Source of the DNA: Opitutia bacterium | GTDB taxonomy: Bacteria; Verrucomicrobiota; Verrucomicrobiia; Opitutales; Opitutaceae | DNA length: 64,000 nucleotides | Direction: 5' to 3' | Assembly (NCBI GenBank): GCA_947474365.1 | Contig: CANJIU010000021.1 | Span: 1 to 64,000 of the forward strand | Part shown: one piece after another, positions 26,702-35,933 of the stretch | How positions within the stretch are numbered: position 1 is the first letter of the stretch | Layout of the letters: the number at the start of each line of letters is the position of its first letter | Translations under genes and position numbers: made by a program | The notes under the pieces: generated by a model | The model's database searches: none | The model's input: the letters and a program-made list of their open reading frames with translations, nothing else | What the model was told of the DNA's origin: nothing

Positions 26702-29587
26702 TCAAAACGTGACCTCCGCGCCGACGCTGACGCGCCAGCCATAGATGCTGTTGTCCTCGATGTAGGGTAGCGTGCCCTGATAGGAGGCCTGCGGTCGGGC
26801 CGTCAGGTTTTCTCCGTTTACCGTGAGGCGGAGATTTTTCCTCAGGCGAAAACTGGCCTCGGCGTCGACCTGTTCCCGTTTCGCGAACCAGTCGTCGAGG
26901 TACTTGTTGGCGTCGATGCCCTCAAGGTAGGCCGAACGGAGGCGGTAGCTGATTCGCCCGCGAAACCGCCCGTACACGTACTCTCCCGCGGCGTTGAACA
27001 TGGTGCGGGAGAAACCGTAGGTCGGGAGCTTTTCTCCCTGCCGATCGGGATAGTTTGCCGCGCTTTCTGTAAAAGTGGCGCTCAGCTGCACGCCGAGGCC
27101 ATTGAACGGCTTGGGCAGGAAATGCAGCTTTTGGTTGGCAATCAGTTCGACGCCCTTGTTCTCGGCGCCTTTCGCGTTCTGCCACTTGGAGTATTGCCGC
27201 GGGCCGGCCGGGTTGGGAATCGGTTCGTCGTTGGCGTCGAGTACGCTGAACTTCGTGATCTGGTTGTAGTAAAACCCCTTCATCTTCTTCCAGAACACCC
27301 CCACCGAATACAGGCCGCCCTGCGCGGTATATTGCTCGATCTGGGCGTCGAGGTTGTCGGACGTGGTGGGTGCGAGCTGCGGGTTACCAACCGTGATGTT
27401 GCCATTGATGTCCTCCGCCCGGCCGAGGGTCAGCCGGCTCAGCGTGGGCCGGCCGTAGCTCTGGTTGGCGCTCGCGCGCAGGATGAGGTTGGGTTGCAGC
27501 GCGTGGCGCAGGTGAATTCCGGGCAGCACGATGTTGTAGTCGTTGCCGTTCGTGACCGGCGACACGCGCAACGTGGCTTGGCTGATCTGCTTCCGGGTCG
27601 CATCCCAGGTGTTGTGCTCGACGCGCACGCCGCCGAGAAGGGTCGTGCGCCCGATCTGCATCGTGCCCATGCCGTACGCCGCGGTCGTGGTCTCTTCGGC
27701 GACGGAATCCTCGATCGCCGAGGCGCGCAGCGAAGCGTAGGCATTGTAGGGAAAAAGATTCGGACTCGCGGCAAACAGGGCGAGGACCTTCTTGGGGTCG
27801 ACTTCGACGTATTGCTGCCGCTTGTGCACCATCCGGTCGACGGGTCGGATGATCTGGGCGTAGGGAAAGGTGGCCGTGGTGGTGTAATTGTAGTTGGTCT
27901 GATCGAAAGTGGGTTGATTGACACGTAACTTGGCGCCGAACTTCAGGGCGCCGGCTACGCGTTCGCCGATGAACTTTCGCTCCAGGTCCGCCTTTGCGGT
28001 GTAGGCAGTCTCGGTCCGGCGCTCCGGTTCCATCGTCAGGTCGGCCCGGTTCATCGTCGCCGGATTCCGTGGATCCAGGCCGTTGACCACGTTGATCCGG
28101 GGATAAAGCCGGTCGGCGACGTTGTATTCCCACTGAAAATAGCCCTGCGCGGATGGAACGTTGCGCACGATCATGTTCAGGTTGCGCGGCCGGCGGGTTT
28201 CGTTGCGGGAGGCGAAGAAATCGTAGTTGAGGGTGAGGGCGTTGATCTCGTGCCGCCCTCCCGTCCCGAGTGAATAAAGGTCGTTCGACGTATCCGACGT
28301 ATCGGTGCTGAATCGGAACTCGCCTCTGCTCCCGTTAACCCCGGCGGTGCCTTTTCCGTAGTCTTGGGTTAGAACCTGAAACGTCTTCCGTCCGGTGAGG
28401 GTGTTCTCCTGCCGGGTGTCGATGTACGGCCGCGAAATGAATCGTTGCGCGCTGAGATCGTAGTGGCTGTAGAGCGGCTTGAAATAGAACGTGTGCTGCG
28501 GGCCGATCCGATAGTCGATCGCCGCGTTGACGGCGTAGGAGTGGGTCGTCCGCAGATTGTACTCGGTCGACGCATTCTGGATGTAGAGGAAGATATCCGA
28601 GGGCAGATTGTAGGTCGGGTTCGTCGCGCGATTCAGCACAACCCAGTCGGTGTCGTTGTTGGTGTAGTAGCGGTTCGAAAGGTACTTCGATGCGGTGACA
28701 CTCACCCCGAGATTTTTGCGGCTCCCGAACAGATCCAGAATGTCGGTGTAGGTGGCCTTCAGATTATAGCCCCATTTTTCCGGCAGGCCGAGATAGGTGC
28801 CGCTGGCACCCAGCCGGATTTCCCGTCCGTCCCGCTGAAACGCGGAACGCGAAGTGACATTGATCGTGCCGCCGATGGCGTCGCCGTCGCGGTCCGGGGT
28901 GGCGGCCTTGATCACTTCGATGCTGGCGATGCCGTCGGCCACGAGATTGCGGGTATCAAAGCCGCCGCGCCCGACGCGGTTGCCGTCAATTTGGAACGAG
29001 TTGAATTCGGCGGGCAGCCCGCGGATGTTGACGCCGCCCGGGGCGCCGTCCTCGTCCTCGTTGACCGAGATGCCCGGCAGCCGCTGCAGGGCGTACCCGA
29101 TGTTGCCATCGTTCATCGCGCCGAAGGTTTCCTCGGATACGATGTTGATGATGCCGCGCGCCGTCTTCTGCTGGTTGATGGCCTGCGCCTGGCCGCGTGC
29201 CGCCTCCGCCACTTCAAACGCGGCCATCCGCAGGACTTCGCTCTTGAGGTTGGGATTTACGACGGACATCGCACCCGCGATGACCGTGATCGACTGACGG
29301 AAGAAATCTAGGCCGACATATTCGACCTCCAGGTTCGCAGTGCCTGCCGGTACGCCGGCGAGGAGGTAGCGACCGTCGGCGTCGGTGTAATCCATGACGG
29401 TGGTGCCGGCCACCTTCACGACGGCGCCTTGGAGTGACTTGCCGGTGGCCCCTTCGAAAACCCGCCCCTCGATCGTGCCGGACGCGGCGGTTTGGGCAGT
29501 TAGGCTGAGACGGCAGAAGCAGAAAAATACCACGACGATTGCGGCAAATTGTCGGATGATCGCCGGCAGTGGGGAAATTGGATTCAT
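26702..29587 (-). CDS. TonB-dependent receptor with carboxypeptidase-like N-domain
   Basis: This 961-residue outer-membrane receptor has a signal peptide (1-32), then a carboxypeptidase-regulatory-like domain (about 37-120: GTIEGRVFEGATGKSLQGAVV, ADGRYLLAGVPAGTANLEVEY). Its plug carries LQRLPGISVNEDEDGAPGGV and NIRGLPAEFNSFQIDG, followed by a barrel ending in Phe (VGAEVTF). It is only distantly similar to the receptor at 19433-22498, so the two probably take up different ligands. It heads the same-strand run that ends with that receptor and is divergent from the NagA-like gene across 169 bases. Confidence 0.93.
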   Translation of the reverse strand: MNPISPLPAIIRQFAAIVVVFFCFCRLSLTAQTAASGTIEGRVFEGATGKSLQGAVVKVAGTTVMDYTDADGRYLLAGVPAGTANLEVEYVGLDFFRQSITVIAGAMSVVNPNLKSEVLRMAAFEVAEAARGQAQAINQQKTARGIINIVSEETFGAMNDGNIGYALQRLPGISVNEDEDGAPGGVNIRGLPAEFNSFQIDGNRVGRGGFDTRNLVADGIASIEVIKAATPDRDGDAIGGTINVTSRSAFQRDGREIRLGASGTYLGLPEKWGYNLKATYTDILDLFGSRKNLGVSVTASKYLSNRYYTNNDTDWVVLNRATNPTYNLPSDIFLYIQNASTEYNLRTTHSYAVNAAIDYRIGPQHTFYFKPLYSHYDLSAQRFISRPYIDTRQENTLTGRKTFQVLTQDYGKGTAGVNGSRGEFRFSTDTSDTSNDLYSLGTGGRHEINALTLNYDFFASRNETRRPRNLNMIVRNVPSAQGYFQWEYNVADRLYPRINVVNGLDPRNPATMNRADLTMEPERRTETAYTAKADLERKFIGERVAGALKFGAKLRVNQPTFDQTNYNYTTTATFPYAQIIRPVDRMVHKRQQYVEVDPKKVLALFAASPNLFPYNAYASLRASAIEDSVAEETTTAAYGMGTMQIGRTTLLGGVRVEHNTWDATRKQISQATLRVSPVTNGNDYNIVLPGIHLRHALQPNLILRASANQSYGRPTLSRLTLGRAEDINGNITVGNPQLAPTTSDNLDAQIEQYTAQGGLYSVGVFWKKMKGFYYNQITKFSVLDANDEPIPNPAGPRQYSKWQNAKGAENKGVELIANQKLHFLPKPFNGLGVQLSATFTESAANYPDRQGEKLPTYGFSRTMFNAAGEYVYGRFRGRISYRLRSAYLEGIDANKYLDDWFAKREQVDAEASFRLRKNLRLTVNGENLTARPQASYQGTLPYIEDNSIYGWRVSVGAEVTF

Positions 29588-29756
29588 CGGTCGAAGGCTT
29601 GGAATAGGGTCGTGGGTCGGACGCGATCCAGGGGATTGCGAGGGGGCCAGCAGGCGGGGTGCCTAAGGGGATAGGGCGGAAAGTTGAGGCGTCAACGCTG
29701 GTTAGGGCGTCGTCGAGACTCGCGTTGAGGGCGTGGTTCGATGTAAAACCGCTGCG

Positions 29757-30965
29757 ATGAGCTCACCGGAAGAACCCCTCGTTTTCCTAGGCGCCGTGGT
29801 ATTGCCCGATCGCGTGATCGAGGACGCCGCGGTCGTCTGCGTCGGCGGAGTGATCGCCGTGGTCGGGCCGAGACCCGCCGTGGAAATCCCGGTGAACGCA
29901 CGGGTGGTGGCCGCACCCGCGGGTGGTTACGTGGGGCCGGGCTACGTCGACATCCACGTGCACGGTGGCGCGGGCGCAGACTACATGGACGGCACGGCCG
30001 AGGCGGTGGTGACGGCGAACCGGGCGCACGCCGGCCACGGGACCACGACGATCTTTCCGACGACGACCACCGGGTCACGGCTGCAGATCGAAGCGATGCT
30101 CGACGCGTGTCAGGCTGTGCAGGGACGCTGGCAGGCGGCAGACGGCGCCCGGATCGCGGGCGTGCATTTCTACGGGCCATATTTTGCCGAAGAAAAGGTA
30201 GGCTGCCACCTGCGGTCCGGCCGCCGCGATCCCGATCCCCGTGAGTACATGGCACACTTCGAACGTGGCATCATTCGTGTCGCGACCTGCGCCGCGGAGT
30301 TGCCAGGTGCGGAGGCGTTCTATCGCGAGGCGACGCGCCGGGGGTGTTTCGTCACGTGCGGGCATTCGGATGCGAGTTGGTCGGAGATGGCAGTGGCGTT
30401 TCGCGCCGGCATGCGGCACGTCGATCATTTTTGGTGTGCGATGAGCTCGGTGCCGAGTATCCGCGCGCGGCTCGGCACGCCGTCGCAGGGTAGCATGGAG
30501 CAATTTGTGCTGATGCACGAGGAGATGAGCACCGAGGTGATTGCCGATGGCTGCCATCTTGCGCCCGAGTTGCTCGATTTCGCCTATGTGATGAAAGGTG
30601 CGCGGCGACTCTGCATCGTGACCGACGCTAACCGCGCGCTGGACATGCCGCCGGGGCGCTATCGTTTCGGACCCTCGAGTGATGGGGAGTGGTTTGAAAG
30701 CGATGGCCGGGTTGGTTTCCAGCCGGGCGCGGGCCTCGCGAGTTCGGTTGTCGGCATGGACACCATGGTACGAACGATGAAGGAAAAAACCCGGGCCGGG
30801 ATCGTCGACGCAGTGCGGATGGGCAGCCTGACCGCGGCCGATCGGGTTGGACTCGCCGCCGAAATCGGCAGCCTCGAAGTCGGCAAGCGGGCGGACGTGC
30901 TGGTGCTCGATGCGGTGCTGAGGGTGAAAAGGGTCTTCATCGGCGGTACCGAGTTCACGCGCTGA
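29757..30965 (+). CDS. NagA-like N-acetylglucosamine-6-phosphate deacetylase, divergent
   Basis: This 402-residue amidohydrolase has the NagA layout: small beta-domain, then YVDIHVHGG (H67, H69), CGHSDA (H203), HVDHFWCAM (H224), DGCHLAPELL (H267), catalytic Asp D290 in IVTDANRALD, and the C-terminal GSLEVGKRADVLVLD. In NagA the second metal site uses Glu in LEGP. Here that stretch reads HFYGPYF, so Tyr139 replaces the Glu. Deacetylation of an N-acetyl-hexosamine 6-phosphate remains the best guess, with the NagB-type genes nearby as next step. I took ATG at 29757. An upstream in-frame start (29733) adds 8 residues. Confidence 0.82.
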   Translation: MSSPEEPLVFLGAVVLPDRVIEDAAVVCVGGVIAVVGPRPAVEIPVNARVVAAPAGGYVGPGYVDIHVHGGAGADYMDGTAEAVVTANRAHAGHGTTTIFPTTTTGSRLQIEAMLDACQAVQGRWQAADGARIAGVHFYGPYFAEEKVGCHLRSGRRDPDPREYMAHFERGIIRVATCAAELPGAEAFYREATRRGCFVTCGHSDASWSEMAVAFRAGMRHVDHFWCAMSSVPSIRARLGTPSQGSMEQFVLMHEEMSTEVIADGCHLAPELLDFAYVMKGARRLCIVTDANRALDMPPGRYRFGPSSDGEWFESDGRVGFQPGAGLASSVVGMDTMVRTMKEKTRAGIVDAVRMGSLTAADRVGLAAEIGSLEVGKRADVLVLDAVLRVKRVFIGGTEFTR

Positions 30966-31017
30966 GCACCGGCCCGCTCCGAGTCACGCCGGCCCCGTTA
31001 TCGTCCTTCGCCGGCAT

Positions 31018-31097
31018 AGTGTCACTTATTACGTGACACTTTCTGGCCCAGTCCCTCGTAACGAGAAAAAAGTGTCACCTATTAAGTGACACTTTTT
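31018..31097. repeat. Pair of GTGTCAC/GTGACAC palindromes between convergent genes
   Basis: Two hairpins lie 26 bases apart. The first (31018-31040) has an 8-bp stem AGTGTCAC/AGTGTCAC read on opposite strands around TTATTAC. The second (31067-31097) has a 12-bp stem, AAAAAGTGTCAC at 31067-31078 with its reverse complement at 31086-31097, around CTATTAA. A-tracts and T-tracts flank the second stem, so it can act as a terminator in both directions. The doublet looks like a REP pair (REPIN/BIME) of the kind mobilised by RAYT transposases. Confidence 0.8.
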
Positions 31098-31166
31098 CCA
31101 AGGGAGTGAGAAAGAATCTGGGTACAGGTGGACTGCACGGCGCGGGGGAGCGCCGGCGTCGACGGG

Positions 31167-32330
31167 TCAGGTTCCGGCCAGCGCCGTTAAATCGACCGTC
31201 CGCCACTCTTCGCGGGAGGTTCCGGAAAACATCTTCGCCGTCACCCGCGGTCCGTCGATCTTTACGACCGCGTAGCCGGGGAGGTCGGCGTACTCGAACG
31301 CGCCAACGAACTTTCGCTCCGCATCATACACGGCGCGTCGCTCGGCTTCGTTGTCTGGGGAAAAATTGGGTTCCACCTTGATTTGGTCGGGAGTATAACT
31401 CTCCGCGCCCGAAAGCACTTCCTTGGCTTTGGTGTTCGGTGCCGTGAGCACGCTGCTGAGGGCGAATTGTGCGAAGCGGCCCTTGCCCGCCGTGCGCGAC
31501 AGTGAGTTGTAGCGGTGGATGTGACCACCAATCACGATCGCATGCTGCGCGCCAAGCAAGCCGAGGAATCTTTCGCGGCGCGCTGTTTCCTTGGCCGCGG
31601 AAAAAACATGCCACGTGGCACGCGCGCCGTAGGGCACCACCGGTGGATGTACGATGGCGAACAGATGCTCCGCGGTCCTTTTCGTCGCGACGGCCTCGAA
31701 CCACTCAAGGCTCTTCGCGGCGTCATAGGCATCGAAAAAGGCGAATTGGGCGTTGCCACAGGTGACCGTGTAGCACCCGCTTTTCACCTCCGTGCTCGTG
31801 GCGTCGACCGCCCGCGCCTGCCCGGCGAGAAACGGATGGAAGACGTTTCCAAACGCCGCGGCCGCGCCAGGCCCGGTAATGTCGTGATTGCCTTTGGTGA
31901 AGAGCATTGGCGCGCCGAGCCCCGCCTCCCGCACAAACCCCAGGGCCTCGGTGTTCTGGCGCACGGAAAGTTCTTCGCTGCCGCACAGACCTTCGACGAG
32001 ATCTCCCGCCTGCAGGACGAACCGCACGTGCGTCGCCGGGTTTTTGTTCAGTTCCTTGATCGTGTCGCCTACGGTGGCGAACAACTGCGGGGTGACTTCG
32101 CGCGTGTTGCGGCAATAGCCTTCAATTTGCCGGACGTCGTTCGGTTTGTCCCGCCGCACCCAAGCCATGTCGTGGTGCTCGGGCCGGTCGAAATGCAGAT
32201 CACCAAGCAGCACGAACGAAAACGATGGTGAGCGCGGTGCGGCCGCGTTGACCCAGCGTGGCGCGAGCGCGAGGCCTGCAGCCGCGGTCGTGGTGGAAAG
32301 GAATTCACGGCGGGTGGGCGCGAGTTTCAT
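31167..32330 (-). CDS. Tat-exported calcineurin-like metallophosphoesterase
   Basis: This 387-residue protein has a twin-arginine signal (PTRREFLSTTTAAAGLAL). All metallophosphoesterase blocks are intact: LLGDLHFD (D44, H46), LQAGDLVEG, FTKGNHDITG, AIVHPPVVP and VIGGHIHRY. It is therefore expected to bind two metal ions and hydrolyse phosphoesters outside the cytoplasm. It is not closely similar to the non-canonical protein at 25575-26603. It converges on the NagA-like gene across the double palindrome. The 242 bases upstream hold no gene that I can recognise on either strand. Confidence 0.9.
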   Translation of the reverse strand: MKLAPTRREFLSTTTAAAGLALAPRWVNAAAPRSPSFSFVLLGDLHFDRPEHHDMAWVRRDKPNDVRQIEGYCRNTREVTPQLFATVGDTIKELNKNPATHVRFVLQAGDLVEGLCGSEELSVRQNTEALGFVREAGLGAPMLFTKGNHDITGPGAAAAFGNVFHPFLAGQARAVDATSTEVKSGCYTVTCGNAQFAFFDAYDAAKSLEWFEAVATKRTAEHLFAIVHPPVVPYGARATWHVFSAAKETARRERFLGLLGAQHAIVIGGHIHRYNSLSRTAGKGRFAQFALSSVLTAPNTKAKEVLSGAESYTPDQIKVEPNFSPDNEAERRAVYDAERKFVGAFEYADLPGYAVVKIDGPRVTAKMFSGTSREEWRTVDLTALAGT

Positions 32331-32572
32331 GCGGCGCCAATGAACTCTGCTCCGGCCCGAATGTCGATCCGTTCCCCGTGTCCGAACGCGTGCCCGGTGC
32401 AGTGAGCGGATTCCGCCACGTCCTCCCTGGCGAGGACAATAACAACGCGCATTCAGAGCGCAGTCCCGATCACGATGTCTACAGCCCCGCCACGAACGCA
32501 GGCGTGGATCTGAACTCGATGCGCCTACGGCGGTTGGCGGCGATCAGACGATCGCGGTGGGAGATTTTCAGA

Positions 32573-33313
32573 TTACGCGGGCGAGAGCAGTGCGGCGGAG
32601 GCGTCGTCCACGAATATTTCGCAGCGCGGGTGCTTCTGCAGGATGCTCGAGGGATGAAGAGGGCTGATCGGTCCTTGCAGGCACTCCCGCACCGCGCGCG
32701 CCTTGCGCGCGTCGGGGACGGAACCCACGATGTGCGCGGCCTTCATGATCTGGCGGATCGACATGCTGATCGCCTGACGGGGCACGAGTTCCAGCGACGC
32801 AAACCAGCCTTCACCGAGCTGCTGCCGGCGGCAGGCCTCGTCCAGATTCAGGACGAGATAAGGGACCTCCGTGTCGAAATCGGCGGGAGGATCGTTGAAC
32901 GCGAGGTGGCCGTTCTCGCCGATGCCGACAAAGGCGAGATCGATCGGGGTGCGGGCGATCAGGGCGTTGAGGCGCGTGCATTCGACCGCGGGATCGCCTT
33001 CGCCGCTGATGAAGTGGACGGTTTTTAGCGGCGGGACCTTGGCGAGCAAACGTTCCTGCAGGTAGCGCTGGAAGCTGGCCGGATGCGTCGCCGGCAGACC
33101 GATATATTCATCAAGGTGAAACATCGTGACCACGCTCCAGTCGATGGCGCGGTCTTGCACGAGATGTTTCAGCGTCTCGAACTGACTGGCTCCCGTGGCG
33201 ACGATGATCTCCGCGAAACCCTTGGCGCTGATGGCGGCGCGGATGACGCGGCTGGCAGATTCAGCGGCCAGACGGCCGAGCGTATGTTTGTCGGCGGATT
33301 GGATGATTTGCAT
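32573..33313 (-). CDS. nagB: Glucosamine-6-phosphate deaminase/isomerase
   Basis: This 246-residue cytoplasmic enzyme converts glucosamine 6-phosphate to fructose 6-phosphate and ammonia. Family blocks are [14 protein letters not shown] (phosphate binding), [22 protein letters not shown] (catalytic Asp region), [14 protein letters not shown] (catalytic His), and [12 protein letters not shown]. Length matches the family (about 240-266). Together with the NagA-like gene it would complete GlcNAc-6-phosphate use, although the two genes are on opposite strands. The start is preceded by a pure pyrimidine run. Confidence 0.9.
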   Translation of the reverse strand: MQIIQSADKHTLGRLAAESASRVIRAAISAKGFAEIIVATGASQFETLKHLVQDRAIDWSVVTMFHLDEYIGLPATHPASFQRYLQERLLAKVPPLKTVHFISGEGDPAVECTRLNALIARTPIDLAFVGIGENGHLAFNDPPADFDTEVPYLVLNLDEACRRQQLGEGWFASLELVPRQAISMSIRQIMKAAHIVGSVPDARKARAVRECLQGPISPLHPSSILQKHPRCEIFVDDASAALLSPA

Positions 33314-33379
33314 GGGGGGAGACGACGGGAAGAGCGCGGGAAAATGGGTGCGATTTGAAGTGTCGGGAAAGACGTGTCG

Positions 33380-34795
33380 TCAGGTTTTTAACTCTGCCAG
33401 CATTTCGAGCAGATGCGTGGTGAGGATGACGGACGTGTCCTCCTGCACCCAGTTCGTGCCGAGCCATGTTTCATATCCGCCGAGTTTGTGCTGCTCCGGC
33501 GTGGGCAGGTAGCCGTGGCGGCCGTTGGCGAGGCCGATGACCATTGTCTGAGGGAACGGACTGCGCTTCTTCAAATCGAGTCCGGTCTCGACGAACGTTT
33601 CAAACGGGATGCCGCAAACCGCCAGATCACCGATGCGGATGGCTTGGATGATTACGGTGAGCGTTTCCTCCTTGCGATCCGCCGATTCGAGGATGCGGGC
33701 GGCGTAGTTTTGCGCGAGGCGTGGCAGGCGCGCGATCGCCGCCGGCTCCTTGAGCGCGAGGACCGCCTTGCCATCGGCCACCTCCTGGGCCGAAGGGCGG
33801 CGGTAACGCAGCGTGACGGACCGCTGTCGCATGCCGAGCCGTCCATCGTTGCGATGGCGCGTGATTTTTTGATGCGCGAACCACGCGGTGTCGGCTGCTT
33901 TTTGCGCGACGATGCGGATCTGCTCGAACGGCTCCCGCGGTGGCCGGAGGGTGCCGAACGGGATGTTGTTGATGTCACCAGACGTGCCGTTGGACATCAT
34001 CGCGACGAAGTGCTCATCACCGCGCAACCGCGAGGGCATGATCCGCGCGAACTCGCCGTAGTAGTCGGCGGAAATCTGTCCGCCCGTCATGCCGCCGACA
34101 TAGTGCAGGGAGTAATTGGCGAACAAGGCGATTGGCTTTTTCCGGGCGTCCTGGACGGAGATGATCGTGATGTCGGGATCGGTCGGCCCGGCGGGATGGT
34201 CGAGTACATCGGGGCTGGTGCCGGGGTTCATTTTCACCGTGTCCAGGCGGCCAAAGGGATTGAGCGGCATCTTTCCAGGCTTCAAAAACCAGCGGCGGTT
34301 GAAAACTTCGTCGGGCAACGGATGTGATGCCGCTCCGACGGCGGCCGGGCGCAACGCCGCGTGGGCCTTGATGATCGACTCCGCCACGCCGTCGACGAAT
34401 AATTTCCGGTAGGCGGTCGCAGGTTCGCTGCGCGTGTTCAGGGGTGCGGCCGAATGCGAGTGCGTGGAACTGATTAACATCCGGTCGGGTGTCATACCGG
34501 TTGTTTTGGCGGCGATGGCTTTGGCTTCGTCGAGTACGTCGGGTCCAGCCCCGAGATTGTCGACGACCACCAGGGCGAGGGTGGTGGCGCCGTCGTCCAG
34601 CACCAGGGCGCGGGCGTGCAGCGAATCGTGTGCGCTGGTGGCCATGTTGGCGGTAAAGCCACCGGGCATGTTGAGCGGAAAAATTTTCGGCGTGATGTCG
34701 ACGGCGGCGGCGCCGGCGCGAAGGGTGGGCGTTTGCGCCAAGACGGAGATCGCAAATACGGGGAAAACGAGGAGAGCAAGGAGCCGTGATTTCAT
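33380..34795 (-). CDS. Exported neutral/alkaline ceramidase-like hydrolase
   Basis: This 471-residue protein has a signal peptide (1-20). It matches the N-terminal catalytic domain of neutral/alkaline non-lysosomal ceramidase: AGAAAVDITPKIFPLNMPGG, STHSHSAAP (zinc His), and the active-site region MMSNGTSGDINNI, followed by GIPFETFVETGLDL. Full-length ceramidases are about 650 residues with an extra C-terminal domain that is missing here, as is common for environmental homologues. These may cleave other amide bonds. Amide hydrolysis fits the neighbouring amino-sugar genes, but the substrate is open. Confidence 0.82.
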   Translation of the reverse strand: MKSRLLALLVFPVFAISVLAQTPTLRAGAAAVDITPKIFPLNMPGGFTANMATSAHDSLHARALVLDDGATTLALVVVDNLGAGPDVLDEAKAIAAKTTGMTPDRMLISSTHSHSAAPLNTRSEPATAYRKLFVDGVAESIIKAHAALRPAAVGAASHPLPDEVFNRRWFLKPGKMPLNPFGRLDTVKMNPGTSPDVLDHPAGPTDPDITIISVQDARKKPIALFANYSLHYVGGMTGGQISADYYGEFARIMPSRLRGDEHFVAMMSNGTSGDINNIPFGTLRPPREPFEQIRIVAQKAADTAWFAHQKITRHRNDGRLGMRQRSVTLRYRRPSAQEVADGKAVLALKEPAAIARLPRLAQNYAARILESADRKEETLTVIIQAIRIGDLAVCGIPFETFVETGLDLKKRSPFPQTMVIGLANGRHGYLPTPEQHKLGGYETWLGTNWVQEDTSVILTTHLLEMLAELKT

Positions 34796-34949
34796 GGTGT
34801 CTGCCAGGAAGTTGGAGAGTCAGGGGTGGATTCGCGAAGGGCTGGTCGGGTCTCTATCACTGCAACGGTAAGGTGGGCAACTGCCACCGCTCATCAGAAT
34901 TCTCCCGTCGGCGCTTCACAATCGGGCGGTTTGGGGCCATTCGTGCGCC

Positions 34950-35897
34950 ATGTTATCCGGCACGTCCGACTCGTTTCGCTTTTTCCGGTTTCGCGGCATT
35001 CAGGTCTATGTCCACTGGATGTGGTTCCTCTGGGCGTTTTATCAGATTTCGACGCGGAACCGCGCCTACAGCTCGATCGTTTGGAACATCGCCGAATATC
35101 TGGCGCTCTTTGTCATCGTGCTGCTGCACGAATTTGGACACGCGTTCGCCTGCCGGCAGACCGGTGGCAAGGCCGACAAAATCGTGCTCTGGCCGCTTGG
35201 TGGCGTCGCCTTCGTGCAACCGCCGCCCCGGGCGGCAGCGGAATTGTGGAGCATCGCTGCCGGACCGCTCGTCAACGTCGTGCTTTTTCCCGTGCTCATG
35301 GTGGTCGCCGTGTGGAGCGACTCCACCGGCCTTAGCGCGCGGGTGCCTGATTTCGGCAAATTTCTCTACATGGTATGGTGGATCAATCGGGGGTTGCTCA
35401 TCTTCAACCTGCTGCCGATCTACCCGCTCGACGGTGGGCAGATTTTGCGGTCGCTCTTGTGGTTCAAGCTGGGCCGGGCGCGCAGCCTGCAGGTCGCCAC
35501 GATCATCGGGTTCATCGGCTTGCCGACGTTCGCATTCTACGCGCTCTCCCGCTCGTCGGGCAGCCTGATCGTGATTGGCCTCATGGTGTGGTTTCTCGGC
35601 CAGCAATGTCTGGCGGGATTCCGCCACGCCAAGGCCCTGCTCGCCCTCGAGCGCGTGCCGCGGCACGTCGGGGCGGCCTGCCCGGAGTGCCGCGAAAAGC
35701 CACCGCAGGGTCCGATTTGGCTCTGCGCTTCGTGCGGCCACCGCTTCGATGCGTTCGCGACCGATGCGGTGTGTCCTCATTGCCAGACTGTGCTGCCGGC
35801 CGTGACGTGCGTGCACTGCGGAACCGCGGCACCGATCGGACGTTGGCAGACTGGCTCCCGGGGACGCGCTGCCGACGGACCGGTGATCGACGTCTGA
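34950..35897 (+). CDS. M50 site-2-type membrane metalloprotease with zinc-ribbon tail
   Basis: This 315-residue protein has about six membrane helices. The zinc motif HEFGH lies at residues 60-64, and the third ligand is D161 in FNLLPIYPLDGGQ. These are the signatures of intramembrane M50 proteases that cleave membrane-anchored regulators. After about residue 230 comes a soluble tail with three CxxC pairs or knuckles (CPECREKP, CASCGHRF, CPHCQTV, CVHCGTA), which should form zinc ribbons. The protease substrate is unknown. It is a plus-strand single gene between minus-strand neighbours. Confidence 0.9.
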   Translation: MLSGTSDSFRFFRFRGIQVYVHWMWFLWAFYQISTRNRAYSSIVWNIAEYLALFVIVLLHEFGHAFACRQTGGKADKIVLWPLGGVAFVQPPPRAAAELWSIAAGPLVNVVLFPVLMVVAVWSDSTGLSARVPDFGKFLYMVWWINRGLLIFNLLPIYPLDGGQILRSLLWFKLGRARSLQVATIIGFIGLPTFAFYALSRSSGSLIVIGLMVWFLGQQCLAGFRHAKALLALERVPRHVGAACPECREKPPQGPIWLCASCGHRFDAFATDAVCPHCQTVLPAVTCVHCGTAAPIGRWQTGSRGRAADGPVIDV

Positions 35898-35933
35898 CGA
35901 TCGGCTTCCTGTGTTCCGTCGCGATGTAACCGT

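Noticed and set aside
29684..29695. TTGAGGCGTCAA palindrome upstream of the NagA-like gene as a GntR or NagC site
   Set aside because: The 12-base sequence does not match the known consensus of either family and is too short to call.
32331..32572. A gene in the 242-base gap upstream of the Tat-exported phosphoesterase
   Set aside because: Frames are open on the plus strand, but the translation shows no signal, membrane segment or family motif and no ribosome site.
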